Assembly (NCBI RefSeq): GCF_000807675.2
Contig: NZ_CP019962.1
Location: 4,003,157 to 4,067,156 of the forward strand
Origin: Eubacterium limosum
GTDB lineage: Bacteria > Bacillota > Clostridia > Eubacteriales > Eubacteriaceae
DNA: 64,000 nucleotides
Direction of reading: 5' to 3'
Shown: positions 28,054-36,736 of the stretch, piece after piece
Numbering within the stretch: position 1 is the stretch's first letter
Layout of the letters: every line of letters starts with the position of its first letter
Program-made: the position numbers and the translations under genes
Notes under the pieces: generated by a model
The model's input: the letters and a program-made list of their open reading frames with translations, nothing else
The model's database searches: none
Told to the model about the DNA's origin: nothing

Positions 28054-28687
28054 CACTGTTCATCCATTTTTGACATATTTCGACACCTTGAATCGCATCG
28101 TCCGTAAAACCGTCTGCGCCTACTTCCTTACAGACAGCGGCATCCACTACACTACCGCCAATAATGATCTTCACCTGATCTCTCAGCCCTTCCTGTGTAA
28201 TGGCGTCAATCGCCTTCCGAAGATGGCTGATCGCACCGGTAAGTACTGCGCTGATCCCGACAATGTCTGGGTTAAGCTCTTTTATCTTTTGACAGAAAAT
28301 TTCAGGCTTTACATTGACACCAAGATCAACCACCTTAAACCCAGAAGTTGAGGCAACACTTTTAAACAGCGATTTTCCAATATCATGCATGTCACTCTCA
28401 ATCGTTCCAATAACGATCATCCCATTTTTCAGCGCTGTTTTTTCAATGGATTTTGAAATATCAATACAGTCCATCTCCATTATCTGTTCATAGAGAATGC
28501 CCGCCATCATTAAATCCGATAAGGTATACTCTCCAGTCTCGTACTTTTTTCCGATAATATCTAAAGCCTTATTCAATGCTTCCACGACCTTTTTCTTTTC
28601 GATTCCTGCCTTTATCAGACGTTGTATGGTTATAATAACCTTATCTTCATCCAGCTCAACGAAAAAGGATACAAGTGCCTCTAACAT
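28046..28687 (-). CDS. corrinoid (cobalamin-binding) methyl-carrier protein
   Basis: Protein of 213 residues of the MttC/MtbC/MtqC type. A helical N-terminal cap (1-85) is followed by a Rossmann cobalamin domain with the base-off ligand motif SDMHDIGKSLF (His about 102), then ISAVLTG and GGSVVDAAVCKEVGADGFTDDA. It carries the methyl group between an MttB-type enzyme and a second methyltransferase that passes it to tetrahydrofolate. Neither that second enzyme nor a RamA-type activator is encoded nearby. First gene of the operon with the two GntR genes. Confidence 0.93.
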   Translation of the reverse strand: MLEALVSFFVELDEDKVIITIQRLIKAGIEKKKVVEALNKALDIIGKKYETGEYTLSDLMMAGILYEQIMEMDCIDISKSIEKTALKNGMIVIGTIESDMHDIGKSLFKSVASTSGFKVVDLGVNVKPEIFCQKIKELNPDIVGISAVLTGAISHLRKAIDAITQEGLRDQVKIIIGGSVVDAAVCKEVGADGFTDDAIQGVEICQKWMNSDG

Positions 28688-28764
28688 TTTTAATCACCTC
28701 ATCTTTATAGTTCATTATATCTTAGCAGCTTTTGAATGTAAATAAAGCAGCCGGAAAAATACAA

Positions 28765-28791
28765 TAAAGCCCAGAACCGGTTCTGGGCTTT
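28765..28791. terminator. terminator after the PNPOx-like gene
   Basis: Arms AAAGCCCAGAACC and GGTTCTGGGCTTT form a near-perfect palindrome seven bases past the stop of the minus-strand flavoprotein gene. Confidence 0.85.
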
Positions 28792-28797
28792 TGCTGA

Positions 28798-29190
28798 TTA
28801 AAATGTAATGATCTCCGGTGCTTCCGTAAATGAGGAGAATGTCGCAGTAGCGTCTTTCAAGTAAAACACCTGGGTATTGTCATCAGTCGCTGAATACATA
28901 TTCTGCAGCTCTGGATAACCGTCTAACATATGCTGTCTGGCCTCCACACGGTCATCTTCTACAGCAATCGCCTGTACCCTCAGCCATTTTTGACCGTCAA
29001 AAGCACAGATCTCTATTTTGGGATTTTTCAATATCTGCTTTGAAACGTCCTTTACTTTTCCTGTCTGAATATAGAGCTTGTCCTCAAAAAGATCAATCGT
29101 CCCAAACAGGCGAACCCTTGGCTGGTCACCATCTGTTGTAGCCAGATAGTAGGTGTTACACTTTTTCAAAAAATCAAAAACTTTCTGCAT
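28798..29190 (-). CDS. pyridoxamine 5'-phosphate oxidase-like flavin-binding protein
   Basis: Small split-barrel protein of 130 residues: TYYLATTDGDQPRVRLFGTIDLFEDKLYIQTGKVKDVSKQILKN is the usual start of the PNPOx-like FMN-binding family. The catalytic context of true PdxH is absent, so a general flavin- or heme-binding reductase role is more likely. Single-gene unit with AAGGGTGAAGG before the ATG. Confidence 0.85.
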   Translation of the reverse strand: MQKVFDFLKKCNTYYLATTDGDQPRVRLFGTIDLFEDKLYIQTGKVKDVSKQILKNPKIEICAFDGQKWLRVQAIAVEDDRVEARQHMLDGYPELQNMYSATDDNTQVFYLKDATATFSSFTEAPEIITF

Positions 29191-29259
29191 GATCCTTCAC
29201 CCTTTCGAATTTAATATTGTATTTTTAATTATATCACATATCCTAAAATTGACCTAAAA

Positions 29260-29985
29260 AATCATGACCACCAGTTAAACTGGTGGTTTGAACGGGCCCT
29301 AAAAGGGCCTATTACTTGTGGTGGCCCCCTTAAGGGGGCATCGAATCGCCTGACAACCACATTTTTATTACCCGCTGCCCCCTACTCGGGGGCTTTTTCT
29401 ATTTGCTTTTCTTCTTTCCCGTAAATGGATCGATATATTCTTTTATACTGATTTGATCATTCATAATGTCTTCTTCTAGTTGATTGTGGATATATTCTTT
29501 GATCATTTTTTCGTTCTTTCCAACACTATCAATATAATATCCTCTTGCCCAAAAATGCCGGTTCCCATACTTATATTTTAAGTTTGCATGACGATCAAAT
29601 ATCATCAACGCGCTTTTACTTTTGAGTTTCCCCATAAATTTTGAGATACTCAAATGCGGTGGAATCGCTACCAACATATGGATATGGTCCGGACATGCCT
29701 CCGCTTCAATAAGCTCTACTTTTGTTGTTCACATAACATTCTCAGGATTTTTCCGATATCCACTTTTAACTGATTGTAGATTTCTAATCTTCTATACTTC
29801 GGCGCAAACACGATATGATATTTGCATCGCCACTTAGAGTGTGATAAACTTTTTATGTCATCCATGACATAAACCTCCTATGTTTTTTGTGGTTGTCAGA
29901 CCCACTTTACTTTAACATAGGAGGTTCTTTCTCTTTAAGTCTTTTTTGTTTACCACTCGTTGAACGAGTGGTTTTATCTTGCCTT
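29260..29985 (-). mobile_element. decayed IS200/IS605-type element
   Basis: A Y1-transposase pseudogene is flanked by subterminal hairpins of equal design: 29267-29289 (ACCACCAG ... CTGGTGGT) and 29952-29974 (ACCACTCG ... CGAGTGGT), both 23 bases with a TTAAAC/TTGAAC centre. IS200/IS605 elements have such hairpins instead of terminal inverted repeats and leave no target duplication. Between the left hairpin and tnpA are further GC-rich stems (GGGCCC, GCCCCC/GGGGGC at 29377-29393 followed by a T-run). Exact ends are uncertain. No tnpB is present. Confidence 0.75.
29399..29865 (-). pseudogene. tnpA: IS200-type transposase TnpA, frameshifted
   Basis: Starting at 29865 (after AGGAGG) the reading frame gives SLSHSKWRCKYHIVFAPKYRR, the standard N-terminus of Y1 transposases, and runs to CEQQK then a stop near 29719. 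The rest of the protein continues in another frame: ELIEAEACPDHIHM with the HUH metal motif, then ARGYYIDSVG with the catalytic tyrosine. One base appears to be missing around 29719-29728 (467 bases from start to stop, not a multiple of three). Unless frameshifting rescues it, the element cannot move on its own. Confidence 0.8.
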
Positions 29986-29997
29986 TTCCGCGCCAAG

Positions 29998-30033
29998 AAA
30001 AAAGCCGTCAAACAAAACTTTCTGTTTAACGGC
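29998..30033 (-). terminator. terminator of the sugar-alcohol PTS operon
   Basis: Arms GCCGTCAAACA and TGTTTAACGGC around an eight-base loop, with a T-run on the minus strand, ten bases past the HPr-like gene. Confidence 0.8.
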
Positions 30034-30042
30034 ATTACTTGT

Positions 30043-30318
30043 TTATATTTCACCAAATCCGCCTCTGACTAATTCTGCCAGTGCTTCAACTGCTGCGTTT
30101 TCATCCTCGCCTTCTGCGCTGATTTCGATCTCGCAGCCTTTCGGCAGTCCCATGGCCATAACAGCGATCACAGACTTTCCATTTCCTTCTTTTTCGTTTG
30201 CTCCCAGACGTTTGAGCATAATTTTTGATTGATAGGTACCGGCAATCTTACAAAACTCTGCTGCAGGACGCGCATGCAGGCCGGTGGGGTTTACAACTGT
30301 CAGCTTTTGTGTATGCAT
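30043..30318 (-). CDS. HPr-family phosphocarrier dedicated to the PTS operon
   Basis: Protein of 91 residues with the phosphorylation site NPTGLHARPA (His15) and a serine in GKSVIAVMAMG (Ser48, matching the regulatory Ser46 of HPr). It carries phosphate from enzyme I to the glucitol-type IIA. Being the last gene of a sugar-specific operon, it is likely a paralogue rather than the general HPr. The start at 30318 has GGAGAAAG; a longer ORF upstream overlaps the preceding gene and has no family similarity. Confidence 0.88.
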   Translation of the reverse strand: MHTQKLTVVNPTGLHARPAAEFCKIAGTYQSKIMLKRLGANEKEGNGKSVIAVMAMGLPKGCEIEISAEGEDENAAVEALAELVRGGFGEI

Positions 30319-30342
30319 TTTGCTTTCTCCTTTTTTAAAAAG

Positions 30343-30389
30343 TGCCCAGGCAGGTGTGAAGCACTTGCTGTCTCCATCCTGTCCGGGCA
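30343..30389. repeat. intergenic hairpin before the HPr gene
   Basis: TGCCCAGGCAGG (30343-30354) pairs imperfectly with CCTGTCCGGGCA (30378-30389). It sits in the 82-base gap between the SAF oxidoreductase gene and the HPr gene and may set their relative expression. Confidence 0.4.
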
Positions 30390-30400
30390 AGGGGTAAACG

Positions 30401-31702
30401 TTAGATAAATAATTCGTCCTGTAATTTGCGCAGTTGTACAATCAAGTTATCATTGTTCAGTACAACATCATCATAGGTAATCACTTCACCGGCCTTTTTA
30501 TCATGGATCAGCTGTGTTTTCTTATCGACAAGCCCCATCGGCAACGCATTCTGTCTGTCGGCTTCTGAGGCAGCCATGAAGGTTCCCCGAATGGTATACC
30601 CGCCGATGCCATCCAGCATTTCTCCAGCTTTCATATCCTTTTTTGCAACAGCAATGGTTTCAGCCACACGGCCGCAGCGCGGTACAATCGTCGGTTCATG
30701 ATCAATACAGGCCTTTGCCACAGACATTGGTGTTTCTAAAGAGGTTAAGTGATACGGACGGTACAGTGTATAATTTGGTCCAGGTCCCATACTCAGATAA
30801 GTCAGCTCTGCTGCGATATCTGGCTGATCTGTTCCGATAATTACAAACACACCAGGTGCCACGCCATTGATATATTCAATAACACCATAGTTATCTAATA
30901 CACCACCACGCCCTTCACTCTTAAGACTTAATACATCGTTCAGGTGGGCAACATCGCTTTCTGCACCGTGTGCACCGGTAACATCCGGTACAAAGCCAGT
31001 GGCGTTAGCCATTGCAGTCATCTCGACCATAGTTTTTGTGCCATCCTTAAAGGCACAGATCATTTTCGGAGAAGCACCTTTTTCTCTTGCGATTTCTGCA
31101 ACGGTTTCTGGTGTGCACTCCAGTGCCAGAGGATTGTTTTTACCTTTACCGACAACTTTGACATCAAATCCGAGGCCTTTTGCATAATCATACATTTCTA
31201 CAACAGCACCCGGTTCATCCCCCGCGGAGCCTGTATAGACAACGCCTGCGTTGTTGGCCAGTTTATATAAGAGATGTCCGATACACACGTCAGTTTCAAC
31301 ATTTAACATACAGATATGTTTACCGGCGTTGATGGCGTCCATCGCGACCTTTGCACCAACTTCCGGTACACCCGTTGCGTCGACAGCACAATCAATAATG
31401 TCACATTTTGTTGCGATTTCATTGTTTTTTGTAACTATAAACTTGCCTTCTGCCAGAAGCTTATTCGCTTCTTCAACTGTTTCCGCTTCTACAAAATCTT
31501 CTCCTTCTTTATAACCGGAGTCCAGATACGCACGTTTTGCATTTTCAAGTACAACGTCAACCACAACTACCGGGTCCATCCCTTTCATAACGGTCATCTG
31601 AGCGGCCATACCGCATCCCATCTGGCCTGCGCCAACGATACTGGCCTTAATTGGTTTGCCTTCGTCTTCCAACTTCTGCAGCTTGTACATCATGTTAATC
31701 AT
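30401..31702 (-). CDS. homoserine dehydrogenase-like oxidoreductase with SAF domain
   Basis: Protein of 433 residues. An N-terminal Rossmann fold (ASIVGAGQMGCGMAAQM near 19-35, VDATGVPEVGAKVAMDAINAGKHICMLNVETD) is NAD(P)-binding. A dehydrogenase middle domain follows (TGSAGDEPGAVVEMYDYAKGLGF), then a C-terminal SAF domain (about 350-420: VAKKDMKAGEMLDGIGGYTIRG). Such proteins are annotated vaguely (SAF domain protein, FlgA-like), with no established reaction that I know. Here it lies between the PTS IIA and HPr genes, so oxidation of an imported polyol phosphate, or of a derivative, is a reasonable inference. AGAGGT ribosome site. Confidence 0.78.
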   Translation of the reverse strand: MINMMYKLQKLEDEGKPIKASIVGAGQMGCGMAAQMTVMKGMDPVVVVDVVLENAKRAYLDSGYKEGEDFVEAETVEEANKLLAEGKFIVTKNNEIATKCDIIDCAVDATGVPEVGAKVAMDAINAGKHICMLNVETDVCIGHLLYKLANNAGVVYTGSAGDEPGAVVEMYDYAKGLGFDVKVVGKGKNNPLALECTPETVAEIAREKGASPKMICAFKDGTKTMVEMTAMANATGFVPDVTGAHGAESDVAHLNDVLSLKSEGRGGVLDNYGVIEYINGVAPGVFVIIGTDQPDIAAELTYLSMGPGPNYTLYRPYHLTSLETPMSVAKACIDHEPTIVPRCGRVAETIAVAKKDMKAGEMLDGIGGYTIRGTFMAASEADRQNALPMGLVDKKTQLIHDKKAGEVITYDDVVLNNDNLIVQLRKLQDELFI

Positions 31703-31783
31703 TTTAAATACCTCTTTCTATATTAAAAATTTGTTAAACGATTTTTATCCGGCAGCTTAATGAGTCTGCTCTCCACTGCCATA

Positions 31784-32146
31784 TTAAGTGAATAAAATTT
31801 CAAACGAATCTCCAGGCTTTATTTCTGGTAGATCACCGCCAGACAGTTCAATCTGTCCAGGAAGTTCCACAGCTTCTTGGCCTGTAAATTTAAAAGAGCA
31901 GTGCCCCATTGCTTTTAAAGTGTGGTTTGCTTCCTCACCCACTGCGGTAACAATATATTGGTTATTTCCAAAAATGACCACATCTCCTGGTTTTATTTCC
32001 TGATCCATATCACAGATAGTGTGAAGAACAGACATCTCTGCAAGAGATTCCGGTGCATTTTCATTAAATACGATTATAAAATTTCCTTCTTCTGCCATTT
32101 CCTCTACCAGCGGCCCAATGGTTGTTACAGTGCTTTTATAGTCCAT
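31784..32146 (-). CDS. srlB: PTS glucitol/sorbitol-type IIA component
   Basis: Protein of 120 residues with the GutA/SrlB pattern: an N-terminal segment around VLHTICD (candidate phospho-His) and the beta-rich part KPGDVVIFGNNQYIVTAVGEEANHTLKAMGHCSFKFTG. It passes phosphate from HPr to the IIB domain. Located 14 bases after the IIB gene. Confidence 0.85.
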   Translation of the reverse strand: MDYKSTVTTIGPLVEEMAEEGNFIIVFNENAPESLAEMSVLHTICDMDQEIKPGDVVIFGNNQYIVTAVGEEANHTLKAMGHCSFKFTGQEAVELPGQIELSGGDLPEIKPGDSFEILFT

Positions 32147-32160
32147 TTCATCTCTGCCTT

Positions 32161-33150
32161 TTAATATAAACCAATGCTGAAAGCATAAGCGATCAGAACA
32201 GCCACAGGGCCTGTGATCAAGCGCTCAAACAGTACAGCCGGTACACCGGCATCAATGGTTTCCGGCTCTGCTTCACCAAGAGAAAGGCCAACTGGTACAA
32301 AATCACAGCCTACCTGCGCGTCAATGGCAAAGAGTGCTGGTAACGCCAGTGAAGGATTGATTGCGCCTACACCAATCTGCTGACCAATTAAAACACCGAC
32401 TACCTGAGCAATGACAGCGCCTGGTCCGATAATTGGGGAAATAATTGGTATGGCACAGATAATACAGATAACCAACAAACCCGGCAGTGTATTTGCAAGC
32501 GGCGAAATGGTATTTGCGATCCAGTCACCAAGACCGGTTCCCTGGATAATCCCGATAAGCATGGCAACAAAGGCCATAAAAGGAAGGATATTACGGATAA
32601 CCATATCGATGGTGTCACGGCCTGCCTGAAAGAATTTGCCAACAACGCCGCCAACGCCTTTACCAAGCCGTACGATAATGCTTTCTTTCTTTTCACCCTT
32701 GGCGCTTTTCTTCTTTTGGCTTTCTTCTTTCTGCTGATTTTCCTGCTGTATCGTTTTTTCAGTGGCAATTGGTGTGTCTGAGCCATCGGCCAGCTGAATG
32801 GTCTCAGGCTTTACACCTGATACATAGATATCTTCGGTGATAAATTTAGCCAGCGGACCGCTCTGTCCTACTGAAGTGATGTTAATGGTCGGTATCTTTT
32901 TTTTGGGGTAAACACCGCATCGAGCCGTACCGCCACAGTCAATGACAACACATGCGAATTCATCATCAGGAACACCTGTTGAGAAGCCATCAACAGCAGT
33001 CGCTCCCGTCAGTTCTGCAATTCTTTTTGTGAGCGGATCAATACCGCCACCCGTAACAGACACAATTTTATTGCGCTTTTCGGTTGGCTGGATCACCAGC
33101 GGGCCACCCCAGCCTGAAGAACCCTTTGATACTTTAACGGCTTTATACAT
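32161..33150 (-). CDS. srlE: PTS glucitol/sorbitol-type IIB (IIBC) component
   Basis: Protein of 329 residues. The N-terminal IIB domain (about 1-125) has [14 protein letters not shown] and [13 protein letters not shown], with the phospho-cysteine candidate. A charged linker (about 135-160) leads to four or so membrane helices ([43 protein letters not shown]) and a C-terminal [30 protein letters not shown]. Together with SrlA it forms the membrane permease. It overlaps srlA by eight bases. Confidence 0.9.
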   Translation of the reverse strand: MYKAVKVSKGSSGWGGPLVIQPTEKRNKIVSVTGGGIDPLTKRIAELTGATAVDGFSTGVPDDEFACVVIDCGGTARCGVYPKKKIPTINITSVGQSGPLAKFITEDIYVSGVKPETIQLADGSDTPIATEKTIQQENQQKEESQKKKSAKGEKKESIIVRLGKGVGGVVGKFFQAGRDTIDMVIRNILPFMAFVAMLIGIIQGTGLGDWIANTISPLANTLPGLLVICIICAIPIISPIIGPGAVIAQVVGVLIGQQIGVGAINPSLALPALFAIDAQVGCDFVPVGLSLGEAEPETIDAGVPAVLFERLITGPVAVLIAYAFSIGLY

Positions 33151-33673
33151 TTGCGTTTTCCCCCTTTTTCATGAACTTAATGGTCAATCGCTCGCAGATA
33201 ATCCCACGGATCAGTATTACGATAACGCCGACGATAAAGTAGCGGATTGCCAGTGGACCAAGATCCTTGCCTAAGGTTGTGAGTCCTGCCGCAATCCCGC
33301 CGTAAACAAAGTATTCACCAGCATTAGCATGCGGAAACAAACCTGTGATTGGATGACAGAAAGACACTGCCGCATCATAAAATGCAGGTTTGTATTTTTC
33401 ATCCAGGAAACGTCCCATTGTGTAGGCCATTGGGTTGCACAGAAAAAACATTGACAGGATCGGCAGCAGCGTATATCTGAGTAAAAAGTTTTTGCTGCAG
33501 ATAATTCCCAGCTTATCGACCTTGTCCTGACCGATGATTGCGATCAGAGCATTGACTGCCGTGATCAAACAGACAAGCGTTGGAATGATTCCGGTGATGT
33601 ACCCTACAAACTGTTCACCCCCGATTTGAAACAGCCCAATGAATGCCGTAGCTAAATTTGATAAGAATTCCAT
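33143..33673 (-). CDS. srlA: PTS glucitol/sorbitol-type IIC component
   Basis: Membrane protein of 176 residues: [52 protein letters not shown] and [28 protein letters not shown] are typical of GutC/SrlA. The start at 33673 has a strong GAGGAGG site; the ORF extends 20 codons further upstream without family similarity. Confidence 0.9.
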   Translation of the reverse strand: MEFLSNLATAFIGLFQIGGEQFVGYITGIIPTLVCLITAVNALIAIIGQDKVDKLGIICSKNFLLRYTLLPILSMFFLCNPMAYTMGRFLDEKYKPAFYDAAVSFCHPITGLFPHANAGEYFVYGGIAAGLTTLGKDLGPLAIRYFIVGVIVILIRGIICERLTIKFMKKGENANV

Positions 33674-33754
33674 AATTACCTCCTCGTTCTTTTCTTTTTT
33701 TAATAATCGCTGATATGCAGGCGAATTTTCCACGTTCTACATACAGCTCATTAT

Positions 33755-34255
33755 TCACATTGATTCCTTTGCCGTAAATTGTCCAGTGCATTCGAGCAAC
33801 CGCTTTTTATTCTCTGTCTGCATATTTTCTACAGCAAGTCTCTTTTCGATAGCCTCTACCGCCTGAATGAGCGCTCCCTTTTTTTTAGTCATTTCTTCTG
33901 GGTTATAGGGATGCTTTCGCCTTCTACGTCGGAATTCCCAGGCATCTTCTTCCAGACCAATACTTTTCAAATCTGACAGACTCATTCCAAGCATGGTTTC
34001 TGTTGTTTTAAACCCTGCAAAAATGGTAATCCCTTTCATCTGACGGTAAGCCACTACCTGATCTTTACGCCTGCTATAAGACACAATCAAAATTTGTCCT
34101 GCCTTCAGCCCCCCTTTCGTATGTCCAATACCAATGGTACCGGTTCCTCTTAACTTGCCCAGTTCACGCTGGTAGCGCTTTATCTGAAACAAGCTGAGTA
34201 CCATCTGAAGTGCCATCAACGCAAATACAACTAAAAACAATAAATTTCTTTGCAT
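33755..34255 (-). CDS. gutM: GutM-type glucitol operon activator
   Basis: Protein of 166 residues with one N-terminal membrane helix (LLFLVVFALMALQMVLSLFQI) followed by a cytoplasmic domain with IGHTKGGLKAGQILIVSYSRRKDQVVAYRQMKG, typical of GutM. GutM proteins accompany glucitol-type PTS operons and assist their expression; how is not well known. It is the first gene after the promoter at 34330-34358. Confidence 0.82.
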   Translation of the reverse strand: MQRNLLFLVVFALMALQMVLSLFQIKRYQRELGKLRGTGTIGIGHTKGGLKAGQILIVSYSRRKDQVVAYRQMKGITIFAGFKTTETMLGMSLSDLKSIGLEEDAWEFRRRRRKHPYNPEEMTKKKGALIQAVEAIEKRLAVENMQTENKKRLLECTGQFTAKESM

Positions 34256-34329
34256 TTCCCTTTTCCCTTCACTTTTATTTTTTACTCCGAATGCTTCTGT
34301 TTTTGTCTTTTGTTCTTGACTTTAATCGC

Positions 34330-34358
34330 ATTATACAACGCACATTTGTAAATGTCAA
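34330..34358 (-). promoter_or_regulatory. promoter of the gutM-srlAEB operon
   Basis: On the minus strand TTGACA (34358-34353), 17-base spacer, TATAAT (34335-34330): a full consensus sigma-A promoter 75 bases before gutM. An ACATTT/AAATGT palindrome lies in the spacer, ideal for a repressor. Confidence 0.85.
34342..34355. promoter_or_regulatory. operator-like site 1 (ACATTTGT motif)
   Basis: ACATTTGTAAATGT is an inverted repeat between the -35 and -10 boxes. The same core appears at 34494-34510 and 37163-37180. Confidence 0.5.
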
Positions 34359-34493
34359 TTAAATATCAAAATCATCCTTGTGATCTTTGATATTAAATTT
34401 TATATAACTTCGGCTTAATTTAGCGACTTGTATTCGTTTTCTTATCCTTAATTTGTTTCATTCGTTAAAATAATATCATTTTAGATTACGTTT

Positions 34494-34510
34494 TTATAAT
34501 TTACAAATGT
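34494..34510 (-). promoter_or_regulatory. operator-like site 2 (ACATTTGT motif)
   Basis: Read on the minus strand it is ACATTTGTAAATTATAA, one base shorter than the site at 37163-37180 in front of the SorC-type gene. The rest of the 34256-34668 gap is AT-rich with no gene. Confidence 0.5.
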
Positions 34511-34605
34511 TAGTTTTATGATGTTATTTGTTTAACAATCGCTAATATTTTACAAAAACAAAATATGCCCTATATTATTTTTGTTCCTAGTGCTTTTTTC
34601 TAAAA

Positions 34606-34655
34606 ATAAAAAAGTGCTATACTCTCATCAAAAATAGAGAGTAAAGCACTTTTTA
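34606..34655. terminator. terminator after yjbQ
   Basis: Long stem: AAAAAGTGCT ... ACTCTC pairs with GAGAGT ... AGCACTTTTT around a short loop, with T-runs on both strands. It separates the fba-tpi-yjbQ transcript from the gutM promoter. Confidence 0.8.
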
Positions 34656-34668
34656 TATTTCATTAAAG

Positions 34669-35190
34669 TTATTCGCCAATAATACATACCTTGCATTTTC
34701 TCGGTCTGGGGCGCGAGCAGTCAAAATCAACAAAATAAGCATATCCTGTCACACCGACGCCAAGATTTCCGTTTTCTACATCGAAAACCTCACTTGAGCC
34801 AATAATTGTTGCTTTCAGATGGGCGTCACAATTAAAAAGCTGCGTCCGGTCGCCTCCTGGCAGATAGGTTTCGGCATTCGGCCAGGATTCGACCTCTCGA
34901 TAATGCTCCTCACCAGGATAAAGGTATTGATCTGCTGTTTCATGCCTGGGGAAAATTTTATTAAGCCCATTGTTTAAATCGACCTGTAGAAATTCGTCGC
35001 CTTCTTCGGTATAATCGTGGACAAATTCCTCAAAAAAGACAGCGCAGGTAGTATGCGGCGATGAGACAGCACAGATACCATCCTTAATGCCGCTCTCCTG
35101 AATAATTTTTTTCAGCTGTGGTGTGATATCAAAGTAAGTGGGTCTGCCGCCGTGAGATTCCAGTTCAATTTGTTCTTTATACATTTTCAT
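34669..35190 (-). CDS. YjbQ family (UPF0047) protein
   Basis: Protein of 173 residues, with the family landmarks DGICAVSSPHTTCAVFFEEF, LYPGEEHYREVESWPNAETYLPGGDRTQLFN, AHLKATIIGSSEVFDVENGNLGVG and a C-terminal FVDFDCSRPRPRKCKV. Members weakly complement thiamine-phosphate synthase, but the true role is unclear. It overlaps the TIM-like gene by 14 bases, so it belongs to the sugar-alcohol pathway operon. In that setting an isomerase or a phospho-sugar function may fit better than thiamine synthesis; this is inference. Confidence 0.82.
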   Translation of the reverse strand: MKMYKEQIELESHGGRPTYFDITPQLKKIIQESGIKDGICAVSSPHTTCAVFFEEFVHDYTEEGDEFLQVDLNNGLNKIFPRHETADQYLYPGEEHYREVESWPNAETYLPGGDRTQLFNCDAHLKATIIGSSEVFDVENGNLGVGVTGYAYFVDFDCSRPRPRKCKVCIIGE

Positions 35191-35890
35191 CGCATTGTTC
35201 CTCTTTCTTTTCTTTATCCGCCTTAGCCATGGCCTCTGCCATTTCGCGAACCATCCGCGCAGGATCGGGCGCCCCTATAATGCCGGAGGTCGCACCGGTC
35301 CCGTCTGCGCCCAGCTTAATAATATTATAGACATCTTCTGGAGAATTAACGCCGGAAGCGATCATGATCAAAATTTCCGGATTCACAGCGTGAATCTGCT
35401 CAGTCGTTTCCAGAACGTAGCTATCATCCGCCGTCTCGCCCGTACCGATAAGATCCGTTGGTTCAGACAGCAAAATATCCGGTTTCATTTCTGCAATCGC
35501 CCTTGATTCCACAACCGAATCTGCACAGACCACCGTAAGCATTTCAAGTTCTTTTGCCCGATTCATGGTCGCGTACAATTCTGCCACTGTACAGCTGTTC
35601 TCTGCATGATTCAAAAAAACCGCTTCTGCCCCCGCTGCTTTTAATGATTCCGGCAGCACGTGTCCCATCCCTCTTCCAGGGCGCAGTGACTCCATATGCT
35701 GAGCCGTCACAATGATATTTTTAGTGTTTTCAGCAATGTAACGAATATCCGCGAAAGGACAGGTAAAGAAAATTTCAACTCCAGTATCCTCTGCTACTTT
35801 GCCTGCGGCTTTAGCTAATTCCAGGATTTTTTCGCCATAGAGATAGGACTTCGGGTTGACGATCAAAAAAGGTGTTCTCACTTTTCTCAT
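35177..35890 (-). CDS. triose-phosphate isomerase paralogue
   Basis: TIM-barrel protein of 237 residues. The catalytic Lys (NPKSY), His (LNHAENS) and Glu (SEPTDLIGTG) are in place, and the phosphate loops (IASGVNS, GADGTGATSG) are recognisable. However, the usual LGHSERR and AYEPVWAIGTG are replaced by NHAENS and LSEPTDLIGTG, as in TIM homologues that work in sugar catabolism (for example erythritol pathways). Located four bases from the aldolase gene. It probably interconverts a ketose phosphate and an aldose phosphate made from the PTS product. Confidence 0.85.
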   Translation of the reverse strand: MRKVRTPFLIVNPKSYLYGEKILELAKAAGKVAEDTGVEIFFTCPFADIRYIAENTKNIIVTAQHMESLRPGRGMGHVLPESLKAAGAEAVFLNHAENSCTVAELYATMNRAKELEMLTVVCADSVVESRAIAEMKPDILLSEPTDLIGTGETADDSYVLETTEQIHAVNPEILIMIASGVNSPEDVYNIIKLGADGTGATSGIIGAPDPARMVREMAEAMAKADKEKKEEQCDENV

Positions 35891-35893
35891 TGT

Positions 35894-36736
35894 TTATACC
35901 TCCACTGCTTTTGTCTCAAATACACCATAATAATGCTCAAGGGTCTTCTGCATCCCCTCTTTAGAAGCCTTCTTAACATCCAAATAATTGTCTGGCTTTT
36001 GTTCATTCAGGCTTTCCATAGCGCCGGCCAGAAAATCAGAAAAAATATTGATCTTAGCGATACCACTCACTGCGCATTTGTTTAAGTTTTTATCCCCCGA
36101 CGAGGATCCGCCGTGAAGAACTAATGGTGTATTCACAGCCGCTGCTATCTCCTTCAAACGGTCAAAGTTAATTTCGGGAATTCCCTTATACATACCATGG
36201 GCTGTCCCAATTGAAATCGCCAGAGAGTCCACATTTGTCGCTTTAATAAAGTTTTCAGCATCCTCTACTGTAGTATACTTTGAGTCTGTCTCGTCATGAT
36301 TCTCATAATTTTCCCCAGCGCCTACATGTCCAATTTCAGCCTCTACCACTACACCCCTCGGATGAGCATAGTCAATAATTTCTTTTGTTCTTGCAACATT
36401 AATATCAAAGCTTTCCATCGAAGCATCAATCATAACCGAAGAAAAACCCAGGTCAATGGCTTTTTTAATGAGTTCTGACGTCGCTCCATGATCCAGATGT
36501 AAAACTACTGGAACTTTTGCGGCTTCAGCATATTTTTTTCCAATAAGAGCCGCGTCCTCCAGATTAATGTCATCTCCCAGATGGCTTTCCGCCAAAGCCA
36601 GTATAAGTGGAAGTCCCAGTCTTTCGGCTACCTCCACATGCCATTTCAGCGATTCCAAATCAATAAAATTAGCTGCTGGTATTGCAAAACACTGTTCTTG
36701 AGCTTTTTTAAACAATTCCTTTGATGTTACTAACAT
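35894..36736 (-). CDS. class II ketose-bisphosphate aldolase
   Basis: Zinc aldolase of 280 residues: zinc-binding HLDHGAT, VVEAEIGHVGAGE, GTAHGMYKG, LHGGSSSGD and KINIFSDF, as in FbaA/GatY/AgaY enzymes. It cleaves a ketose (bis)phosphate to dihydroxyacetone phosphate plus an aldehyde. First gene of the fba-tpi-yjbQ unit, divergent from the SorC-type regulator. The substrate is probably the phosphorylated sugar delivered by the srl-type PTS rather than glycolytic fructose bisphosphate. Confidence 0.88.
   Translation of the reverse strand: MLVTSKELFKKAQEQCFAIPAANFIDLESLKWHVEVAERLGLPLILALAESHLGDDINLEDAALIGKKYAEAAKVPVVLHLDHGATSELIKKAIDLGFSSVMIDASMESFDINVARTKEIIDYAHPRGVVVEAEIGHVGAGENYENHDETDSKYTTVEDAENFIKATNVDSLAISIGTAHGMYKGIPEINFDRLKEIAAAVNTPLVLHGGSSSGDKNLNKCAVSGIAKINIFSDFLAGAMESLNEQKPDNYLDVKKASKEGMQKTLEHYYGVFETKAVEV

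Noticed and set aside
29260-29400. CRISPR-like or rRNA-like GC-rich repeats
   Set aside because: The stems are different hairpins at an IS200 end; there is no repeat-spacer periodicity. No CRISPR array, rRNA or tRNA was seen anywhere in the window.
35177-35890. Main glycolytic triose-phosphate isomerase
   Set aside because: Changed His and Glu loop contexts and its place inside a sugar-specific operon favour a specialised paralogue, although glycolytic activity cannot be excluded.
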